NCBI GenBank assembly: GCA_009602735.1
Contig: WELA01013857.1
Span: 92,180-154,647, forward strand
Direction of reading: 5' to 3'
DNA from: Mesotaenium endlicherianum
Lineage: Eukaryota; Streptophyta; Zygnematophyceae; Zygnematales; Mesotaeniaceae
DNA: 62,468 nt
The notes under the pieces were generated by a model. It had not been told where the DNA came from, searched no databases, and saw only the letters and a program-made list of their open reading frames with translations. Within the stretch, counting starts at the first letter, position 1. Every line of letters begins with the position of its first letter. Shown here piece after piece: positions 43,972 through 51,495 of this stretch. A program made the position numbers and the translations under genes.

Positions 43972-45432
43972 TTTTAAAGGCTGGTCTTTTCTCTCGACCT
44001 TGGGCAGGTGCTTGACTGGACACTGTTCTCTGTAGTGGCCTTTCTTCTGACAATGGTAGCAAGTGGATTTTGCTGAGGCTGGTCTCGGCTTAGTCCTACC
44101 ACCACCCCTTCCATATACACCTCGAGAGGAACCACCTCTACCTCTAGACTGAATAGCATTGTACTCATACTCATATTCATCACCCTGATTATCCTCAGCC
44201 TGGTCTCCTTCAATTGCATTGTAGGAACCGTGGGGCTTCTTGACAATCTTAGACACCAAAGCGTTACTCTGGCGCTTGTGATTGAACTGCTGCTGATCCC
44301 AGGCATCAGCATCCTGGATCAAGTCAGCCAGTTTCTCATACTTTTTCTCAGCAAAATGACCAGAGACCTCGGATTTCAAGCCATACCTGAAGTATGCTAT
44401 CCTATACCGTTCTGGCAAATCAGGCTGCTTCATCATGTTCTCTTGGAACTTTTGAGCAAACTCAGCAACTGAAGTGGTCTGCTTCAGTGTCAGGGAGATC
44501 ATCGCATAGATAGCTTTCTCCTGCTGGTTGATGACATCAAACTTCTCATGCAACTTCTCGACAAACTCTACCCACGTAGGGTCACCGAGTTGCCGAGCCT
44601 TACGCTCTTCCTTCCAGTAAAGCCACCAGTCTGCGGCACTGCCTTTCAGTAGCGCACCGGTGTGCCTGACCTTCTCGTAATCTTGCAGTTCTGGGTAGTT
44701 CTCCAGCCACTGCTCAACATCCGCGAGAAACTTGATCAGGTAATATTTTCTGTTTCCCTCAGGATCATAGTCCTGGGGAGGTTTCGGCTTGGGCTTACTA
44801 GGCCCTCGGCCACCACCACTAGTGGTGTGAGACCCCAGTTGGTCTCTGTCCCGCAGTAGGGACATTATGATTCTTTTGTCCTCCTGTTGGGACTGATACA
44901 TGGTCGCCATTTGCGACTGCATCTGAACGAACAATGCTCCCAAGTCTACACTCTGGGGTGGTAGATTAGCAAATGCAGCAGCAGCATTGGCCTCTACTCT
45001 CTGAGTAGTGTCCTCAACAGTCCCTCTCGCTCCTGCAGCAGCATTTCCTGCCGCATTCAGCCGGTCACGTATTTGACCTAGAGGTACATTGAGTTGTACA
45101 GCAGGAGGTGGGTTCAGAACATTGGCCCTTGATGCCATAAGTTCTTCAACCGTGCGCTCGTCAGCTGGCTGTCCTTCCCTCCTTTCTGTATCTTCAGCGG
45201 CCTTTGCTACTTGTTCAGCTTTTAATCTGGCTCTCTCCTCCTCAGCTTGCTGTGCTGCGACTGCGACAATAGCAGCTGCCTCATCTGCAGCCTCTCTAGC
45301 TGCAGTATCTGCGACTGCTTCAGAATAGGTACGGGTTCCCGCTACATGGCTTTCCGCCTGGTTTTCGACTTTCTCGTTATCCTGGTTCTCCACGTCTCGG
45401 GAGTTGCTTGTTTGAGACCTTGTCCTTACCAT
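43954..45432 (-). CDS. gag: Gag polyprotein of element 2
   Basis: 492 residues, intact, one residue longer than the element 1 copy. Same layout: Ala/Glu-rich N-terminal helix, retrotransposon gag domain (KGSAADWWLYWKEERKARQL), RG-rich stretch and one CCHC knuckle (CYHCQKKGHYREQC). The pol frame overlaps in the -1 register; the T TTA AAA heptamer lies at 43978-43972, 18 bases before the gag stop. Confidence 0.93.
   Translation of the reverse strand: MVRTRSQTSNSRDVENQDNEKVENQAESHVAGTRTYSEAVADTAAREAADEAAAIVAVAAQQAEEERARLKAEQVAKAAEDTERREGQPADERTVEELMASRANVLNPPPAVQLNVPLGQIRDRLNAAGNAAAGARGTVEDTTQRVEANAAAAFANLPPQSVDLGALFVQMQSQMATMYQSQQEDKRIIMSLLRDRDQLGSHTTSGGGRGPSKPKPKPPQDYDPEGNRKYYLIKFLADVEQWLENYPELQDYEKVRHTGALLKGSAADWWLYWKEERKARQLGDPTWVEFVEKLHEKFDVINQQEKAIYAMISLTLKQTTSVAEFAQKFQENMMKQPDLPERYRIAYFRYGLKSEVSGHFAEKKYEKLADLIQDADAWDQQQFNHKRQSNALVSKIVKKPHGSYNAIEGDQAEDNQGDEYEYEYNAIQSRGRGGSSRGVYGRGGGRTKPRPASAKSTCYHCQKKGHYREQCPVKHLPKVERKDQPLKDSNSQ
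43972..43978 (-). promoter_or_regulatory. Candidate -1 frameshift heptamer, gag/pol of element 2
   Basis: TTTAAAA in register T TTA AAA, identical in position and phase to element 1. Confidence 0.6.
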
Positions 45433-45451
45433 ACAAAGAAGACTGTGATAA

Positions 45452-45465
45452 CTGCTCCGATACCA
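45452..45465 (-). other. Primer-binding site of element 2
   Basis: TGGTATCGGAGCAG on the minus strand, one base after the 5' LTR. Confidence 0.85.
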
Positions 45466-45466
45466 C

Positions 45467-46202
45467 TGAAATGAATCGACTTACCAAATAGGCAATTAAC
45501 AGTTAATAAAAATCTTTATATCTGCAAGTAATCTTTATGGATTTTCCGTTAACTGGTTTAACGGCAAAAGACAACACACTAGCAGTAAATAATACTCGGC
45601 AGTCAAATGCGAGTAAACTAGCATCAATAATGCAAATCAGTAAACTCATACATAAGCAAGGTTAGAAGACAGTGCGTATCAATGGCTTCTCGCCTTGGAT
45701 TCAGGTCTCTCTCAGTAAGCTGTACAAGAGAGTTGGCCTCGTTTCCGAATGCCGAACTCGAGAGCAATGCCTAGCATATGTACATGGATTGAGTTTACTG
45801 TTCAACGGTCAGTGCGATGGCACCGCCTACCCGGGAGTTAACCACGTTGGTAGGACCTCGGTTAACCAAATCCACCACCATCTCCCATCATCCCGAATNC
45901 CCATCATCCCGAATCGCCATCCATCATAGGGATGTCATCTGGCCATTCATCTAGCATACCACACCTAGATGCATATCGAGGCAGTTCGCTGCTACCGAGT
46001 ACGGAAGTCAGCTGGTTGTCAAAGAATGTGTCAGCAAGCTGACTTAAAATGACCTCAGCCTGCTACTTCGGGCCGAGTCATTAAACTGATATTAAATATA
46101 AAGTCCAGCAGACTGATCATTAACTAGAGTTCAGCAGGCTGAACTTATTTAACTATATTATTTAAATGAATATTGTGTCAACCAATATATTGATTCATTA
46201 CA
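45467..46202 (-). repeat. 5' LTR of element 2
   Basis: 736 bp, same termini as the other copies (minus: TGTAATGAATCAA to GATTCATTTCA). A single N at 45899 is flanked by a duplicated CCCATCATCCCGAAT. Confidence 0.93.
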
Positions 46203-46207
46203 AGAAA

Positions 46208-47661
46208 CAACAAGAAGAAGCGGCAGCGGCAGAGGAGGAGAGAAGGAAAAAGGTTGAAGCGGACAGGCAGAAGAGCTTGGCCACTTACAGGTATACTGTG
46301 GTGGGTGGCCAAAACTTTGATAACCCGAAGGAAGAATTGCTGGCAGTCCAGGAGATCAACAAGCTGGAACAGACAACACTGCTACAGGGGGAAGGAGCTG
46401 CAGCACTGGATAGGTACATTGAGACACACACTGGTGTGGTCCTCTACGAGGATTATGCCAAGATGGTGGGCTATATAGCAGAGCAGGCCCGGTACCTTGC
46501 CGATGATTCAGAGAACAAGCCAGTCAATACCGAAAATAGTGGGAGATCAGAGACTCATCAAGATGGTGAGCATGCGGCCCGATAGTTTTAAGGATACGGT
46601 ATTCTATCTCACACTATTGCCAGCTTACAATGAAGTTGAGAGAAGGAGCTGGGAGTACTTGGCCAGGGAAGCAGGACAGCAGATGTTCTCTCCCTACTGG
46701 TTCCCATGTAAACTGAGAAAAGCTGAGCATGGACCCCAGTACTACCAGCAGCCCACAGACTGGAGGTGGATGACCGTCACAAACAGAAAGCAGGAGTGTG
46801 ACCGAGCTCAACTCGACGATTTCCACTATGGCCTAGACGGCTGCCTCATCCTACCGCCTCACATTGCCCCTTGGGATCCCAGGCTGAATGGTAGCCTCAG
46901 CAATATGAATGCAGAGACCAAACAGTACCGGAGGAGGGGAAGAGACTACTTTTCTAAGCATGCTTTCGTCAAATGGGCGAAGAATGCAGGCCGGATAGAT
47001 ATGAGCAGGCAAACGGCCAAGCAACCTATAGAGCGCCCTAAGAAAGGGAGATCAATAGACTACTCCATGTCTACCAGAGAGCAAGACAACTTAGTTGACG
47101 AGACTCCTACTCTCTCAGAGGAGGAGGATGAGGGGGATGAGGAAGAAGAACAAGGCAGAGGAGAAGCATCAGGAGCTGGTACTCAGGAGACTCAGGAGCA
47201 GGCAGGGGCACTTCCTAAGGAACCAAGATCAGGTATATGGAACGTGATCCTGGTCATGGAGGCAACTGGACCCCGCACTCGCTCCCCCAGCCCACCTGCC
47301 CAAGCAGGGGAAGAAGCTGATCTGACTGTACTTGGCAGCAGACACAGGCAGAAATCCCCAGAGGACAGGGGTTTCAGAAGAGGGCCACGCGGGGTGGCCA
47401 GAGGTATGCCGGCCTCCCCCTTCGCTCAAGGACATGTACCTCTTGCCAATGTATTTCAGCATCCTACTGGAATGCCTGTCTATGTGGGGATCAACACCCA
47501 AGTGGGTGAAGAGCAGGCTACCATCCTTCGTTCTCCTTGAGGTCCAACTTTAGAACAAACGGGGTTCTTTAGAAGGCCAGCTGACAGACCTAGAGGGGTG
47601 TCCAGATCTAGGTCCAGATCTCAATCTCCTGATTCTGGAGCCCCAGGAACAACCCCCTAAA
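46208..47661 (+). pseudogene. Extra (accessory) gene of element 1, 3' fragment
   Basis: Continues in frame from 37330. The coiled coil (QQEEAAAAEEERRKKVEADR) leads into LATYRYTVVGGQNF, VVLYEDYAKMVGY, then a one-base frameshift near 46540. The next frame (to 47540) has RPDSFKDTVFYLTLLPAYNE, VERRSWEYLAREAG, PTDWRWMTVTNRKQECDRA and LPPHIAPWDPRLNG. A Glu-rich acidic stretch and GHVPLANVFQHPTGMPVYV follow. A TGA at 47538-47540 takes the place of Arg (CGG in element 2); the homologous tail continues to about 47661. Blocks match the element 2 gene, but identity is far lower than in gag-pol. Confidence 0.78.
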
Positions 47662-47730
47662 GGCTAAAGGGCAGTCAGTGAGGGAGGCTGGTCAGGGTCA
47701 GTTCCCTTATTTCAGACTTCTGCAGTTTAA

Positions 47731-47749
47731 TGTTGTCGAGGCGACAACA
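47731..47749 (+). other. Conserved hairpin upstream of the polypurine tract, element 1
   Basis: TGTTGTCGAGGCGACAACA, perfect 8-bp stem, 3-base loop; identical to element 2. Confidence 0.7.
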
Positions 47750-47753
47750 AGTT

Positions 47754-47766
47754 AAGTTGGAGGGAT
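47754..47766 (+). other. Polypurine tract of element 1
   Basis: AAGTTGGAGGGAT immediately before the 3' LTR. Confidence 0.75.
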
Positions 47767-48488
47767 TGTAATGAATCAATATATTAGTAGATATAATATT
47801 CATTTAAATAATATAGATAAATAAGTTCAGCCTGCTGAACTCTAATTAATAATCAGTCTGCTGAACTTTATATTTTATAGCAGTTTAATGACTCAACCGG
47901 AAGCAGCAGGCTGAAGTCAACTTAAGTCAGCTTGCCGACACATTCTTTGGCAGTCAGCTGACTTCCGTACTCGGTAGCAAGGAACTGCCTCGATATGCAT
48001 CTAAGTGTGATAGGCTAGATGAATGGCCAGATGACATCCCTATGATGGATGGCGATTCGGGATGATGGGAGATGGCGGTGGATTTGGTTAACCGAGGTCC
48101 TACCAACGTGGTTAACTCCCGGGTAGGCGGTGCCATCGCACTGGCCGTTGAACAGTAAACTCATTCCATGTACATATGCTAGGCATTGCTCTCGAGTTTG
48201 GCATTCGGAAACGAGGCCAACTCTCTTGTACAGCTTACTGAGAGAGATCTGAATCCAAGGCGAGAAGCCATTCATACGCACTGTCTTCTAACCTTGCTTA
48301 TGCATGAGTTTTATTGATTGCATTATTGATGCTAGTTTTACTCGCATTTGACTTACGAGTGTTGTTCACTGCTAGTGTGTTGTCCTTTTGCCGTTTAATC
48401 AGTTAACGGAAAATCCATAAAGAGTACTTGCTGATATAAAGATCTTTATTAATTGTTAATCGCCTATTTGGTAAGTCGATTCATTTCA
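47767..48488 (+). repeat. 3' LTR of element 1
   Basis: 722 bp, same termini and interior as 30738-31457, with scattered substitutions and small indels between the two copies. Confidence 0.93.
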
Positions 48489-49253
48489 GTGGTGCAGCGT
48501 CATATGGAATTTCTCCAGGCGCTGGAACACTTGTTCCAAGTGCTCGAGGTGCTCCTCTATGGACTTGCTGAACACCACTACGTCATCAATGTATAGTTTT
48601 GCAAAATCCAGCCCCTCCAGCACTTTATCCATAGTCCTCTGAAAGATGGCTGGGGCATTTTTCAGCCCAAACAGCATTACCGTCCATTGCCAAAGTTCCC
48701 TTTGGGCCCAGAAAGCGGTCTTACCTCGATCTTTTGTTTTCACAGGGATCTGGTTGAAGCCTTGGCGTAGATTGATGATGCTGAACACCTTCCCGGTGGT
48801 AGCAATCGCAAAGATCCGCTCTTGTGTAGGCATCACATAGCTGTCTGGCTCCGTGTGAAGATTCAGTCGTCTGTAATCTCCACACATACGAGTAGCTGTA
48901 TAATTGCCATCCTCGTCCTTTTTGGCAACTACTACCGTGGGAGCTCCATGTATGGAGGTTGATTTCTTGATCATGCCGAGCTTGTGCAGCTCCTGGCAAG
49001 TTTTCTCCACACAGTCCCATTCGGTCTGACTGAGCTTATGCGGCCCAAGTCTGACTGGGTTATCAATAGTTAGTGTGATCTCACACACACTGGCAGTGGT
49101 TCTACCAATTTCCTCCTTGGTAAAAGCAAACACCTTGCGGTGCTTTTTCAGCAGCCTTTCTACTTGTGCTCTCTGTTGGGCTGAGACCATGTTTCCAATG
49201 GTGAAAACCTCAGTTGCTGGCTGCTTTTCCCCAACACAGGCATCCAGTAGTTG
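48489..49253 (-). pseudogene. Reverse transcriptase N-terminal part (methyltransferase retroelement)
   Basis: Read from about 49250 it has the typical lead-in (QVERLLKKHRKVFAFTKEEI), then RT blocks: GMIKKSTSIHGAPTVVVAKK, TRMCGDYRRLN, FSIINLRQGFNQIPV, FGLKNAPAIFQRTMD and the catalytic LYIDDVVVFS. It stops at 48489 where element 1 is inserted; the remaining RT resumes at 30737. It is in the same frame as the upstream 721-codon region, from which only a TAG at 49256-49254 separates it, so the two were probably one polyprotein. Confidence 0.9.
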
Positions 49254-51419
49254 CTACTCTTTGGGTCCAGGTGGGGGCTTTCCGCCCTCATCCTGGCCTT
49301 CAGGATTTTCTGCCTGATTGTTAGGCGGTGGAGTAGCAGGCTTTGCAGCTTGCTCCTTCGCTGTCTCAGGCTCCGTGGCCTGCTTCTTAGGCCTCTTACC
49401 TTTTTCGATAGATCGTCGCCTTTCTGGTTGCGTGGTGTAGGTTAGACGCCTCCGGATGGGCTGCCTCAAGAATCTTTCTTCATCGGCCGCAGTCCAGCTG
49501 GTTCCTGTTCCTCCTTCACGTGGTGGAGGTGGGTTTGGCAAAGGCCACCCTGCTAGATCTGCTCTGGGGTTGATTGTCCAACCCCATTCGCGCTCAATGG
49601 TAGCTATGCTCGCAACGGTTGTGCCAAACTCCTCCCTGGCTGGTGGCGTAATCGTCCATGTTTGTGTCATAGTTTGCGATCTTTGAGCCGCAGCTAGTTG
49701 TGCGTATACAGCATTTTCTGCTGTCAAGCGGGTTATGGTGCTTCTCAGCTCTACCAATTCTCTTTCGGACACTACAGGTGTCCTAGGAGCTGAACTGTCC
49801 TTCTCCCATGTTCCAGTGGATGAGGGGCGCACCATGGGAATGTGAATTCCCAATGTCATGGCTTTGCGAATTAAGCCATCCTCTCCCTCTCTCTGTAGAA
49901 TCTCTAGGATAGGTTGCGGAGGAGGAGCCGTGGTTCCTTTTGGAACCCCTTCTCTCTGAGCTGTTCCCCTGTACTTGAAATAACGCATCAGCATCCGCCT
50001 GAAAGGTGCATTCCCTTCCTGGGCAACTTTTCTTGGTCTGCTTGTGCGACCGTGAGGATTTCCTTGTGTTGGTTCCACCTCAGCGGTGCAGGCAGCCACT
50101 TCCTGCGGCTGTTGTAGCTGATGTGGGGTGGCTTCTGGTGCTGGCAAACTGGCGGTTGGAGTGCTAGATGTAGGCAACCTTAGATCGTTGGAAAGATCGG
50201 CCGGGCTGGGTCCTTCCATCATCAATTGGTCGTTCACCCAGTCATCCGTTCTGAGTTCTTGCAGCTCCAACAGGTCCAGCTCTGGGGTAGGAAAACGTGG
50301 AATTGCTTCCTGAATCTCCTCTTCATTGGTGACTGACGGCAGGTCAAACCCTGGAAGGTCTGGCATCTCTGTCTCATCTTCAACTGATTTCTCCGCTCCA
50401 GGTGGTGGCGGTTCTTCTTCATTATCTGTGTTGAGCTTTGCCAAGTTGACGATGGCTGATTGCAGAGTGCTTGCCGCCTTAGCCACTTCCCTTTTCTTGT
50501 GTTGTCGAGCGTCTGCATCCAGCAGCTGCGCCATGATTTGTCTTGCAATGGATTCAGCTGTTTGACTGGCTGAACCCTGTTGTTGCCCCTTAGCCTGCGG
50601 CTCTGGGCTTATCAAGGCAGGTATTGTAGACAGTTTCTTGTCCAACTCCTCTTGGCGTTCTTCGAATATCACTTCGAGACATATGGTCTTTGCACCAAAA
50701 TCTCCTGAGTTCTTGCTACTCTCTTCGGCCCATTCACCAAGATTGCACTGGCGTTCTTGCCTTAGTTCTTGGGTTAGGCAGTATATCGTATTTTCAGCTG
50801 TAGGCTCAGGAGCCTTCTTCTCAGATTCTTCTGACATGTCTTGCAACGATGCTCGCTCTGGTGAAGCCGATAGACACTTTTGGTTGGCTTCCCAGCTACT
50901 TGAGCTTTCTTGCCAATAGTCTCCGCGCCCAGCTGCTCTTGGACTGAAGGGGGTATCATACCCTGACCTGGCCTCTTCTGGGGTCTCTTCACGTATTGAT
51001 GTCGTTGCTCCGGGAGTTGAGCTCCCAAACATCTGGATGTGAGTGGCGTTTCTCACAGATGATGGGGTGCCATGCGTATCGTCTTCCACTCCCGGTAGTG
51101 GTGTTGCTTGCTCAGGCGCCTGATTCCTCATGGGTGTATCCTCTCTTTCCAGAGGTGCTTGTAATTCATTGGTCCGATTATCAATCCGGTCCAATAGATC
51201 CTGACATCTCATCGGTTCTGCCACCCTACCTCCCCTGTATGCTCTGTCTACAGCGGCTTCCGCTGCATCTCTTTGCACCCAGTATTCTTCTTGTTGCTGA
51301 TGTGCCGTTCTGATAGCCCTCTGATCAGATGTTGGCACCACATTGATCCCAAAAGCAAGCCAGACAAGACTAAAGAAACTAGAAAACAGCATGGTAAATT
51401 GGCAATCATTATGGCACAT
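49254..51419 (-). CDS. Unknown 721-codon proline/glutamate-rich region between methyltransferase and RT
   Basis: Open from ATG 51419 to TAG 49256-49254. A hydrophobic N-terminal patch (FSSFFSLVWLAFGINVV) could be a signal or membrane segment. The rest is low-complexity: many PP, EE and QQ tracts, short helices (TAESIARQIMAQLLDADARQ, ELVELRSTITRLTAENAVYA) and a basic KGKRPKKQ tail near the end. No catalytic motif seen. It lies in frame with RT, so it may be an N-terminal extension of the pol polyprotein; it could also be a second structural protein. A 76-base gap and a frame change separate it from the methyltransferase frame. Confidence 0.6.
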   Translation of the reverse strand: MCHNDCQFTMLFSSFFSLVWLAFGINVVPTSDQRAIRTAHQQQEEYWVQRDAAEAAVDRAYRGGRVAEPMRCQDLLDRIDNRTNELQAPLEREDTPMRNQAPEQATPLPGVEDDTHGTPSSVRNATHIQMFGSSTPGATTSIREETPEEARSGYDTPFSPRAAGRGDYWQESSSSWEANQKCLSASPERASLQDMSEESEKKAPEPTAENTIYCLTQELRQERQCNLGEWAEESSKNSGDFGAKTICLEVIFEERQEELDKKLSTIPALISPEPQAKGQQQGSASQTAESIARQIMAQLLDADARQHKKREVAKAASTLQSAIVNLAKLNTDNEEEPPPPGAEKSVEDETEMPDLPGFDLPSVTNEEEIQEAIPRFPTPELDLLELQELRTDDWVNDQLMMEGPSPADLSNDLRLPTSSTPTASLPAPEATPHQLQQPQEVAACTAEVEPTQGNPHGRTSRPRKVAQEGNAPFRRMLMRYFKYRGTAQREGVPKGTTAPPPQPILEILQREGEDGLIRKAMTLGIHIPMVRPSSTGTWEKDSSAPRTPVVSERELVELRSTITRLTAENAVYAQLAAAQRSQTMTQTWTITPPAREEFGTTVASIATIEREWGWTINPRADLAGWPLPNPPPPREGGTGTSWTAADEERFLRQPIRRRLTYTTQPERRRSIEKGKRPKKQATEPETAKEQAAKPATPPPNNQAENPEGQDEGGKPPPGPKE

Positions 51420-51495
51420 CTGAGAGATCGTTCGATGTCACAGATGATCTACTAAAACAAAAGAGTGTTGACCTCACCCCTCACGTCCAACCTCT

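Larger units (their letters stand above)
37331..46202 (-). mobile_element. LTR retrotransposon element 2, nested in element 1
   Basis: 8.9 kb, minus strand. LTRs are at 45467-46202 (5') and 37331-38106 (3'). The direct repeats AGAAA at 37326-37330 and 46203-46207 are a perfect 5-bp target duplication. Primer site TGGTATCGGAGCAG is at 45465-45452. Order: gag, pol, chromodomain, extra gene, conserved hairpin, polypurine tract, LTR. Gag and pol are nearly identical to element 1, so the two belong to one family and element 2 jumped into a relative. Confidence 0.95.
30738..48488 (+). mobile_element. LTR retrotransposon element 1 (Ty3/gypsy chromovirus), interrupted by element 2
   Basis: LTRs at 30738-31457 and 47767-48488 begin TGTAATGAATCAA and end GATTCATTTCA. 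A primer-binding site TGGTATCGGAGC follows the 5' LTR and a polypurine tract precedes the 3' LTR. Internal order: gag, then pol (protease, RT, RNase H, integrase, chromodomain), then an extra gene. Element 2 sits inside the extra gene at 37331-46202. Element 1 is inserted in the reverse transcriptase of the methyltransferase element; the flanking pentamers AAGGT (30733-30737) and GTGGT (48489-48493) are an imperfect target duplication (3 of 5), and removing the insert plus one copy restores the RT reading frame. Confidence 0.92.

Noticed and set aside
49254-51419. Envelope-like protein
   Set aside because: Placed before RT, not after integrase; only one weak hydrophobic patch, no second membrane segment or cleavage site.
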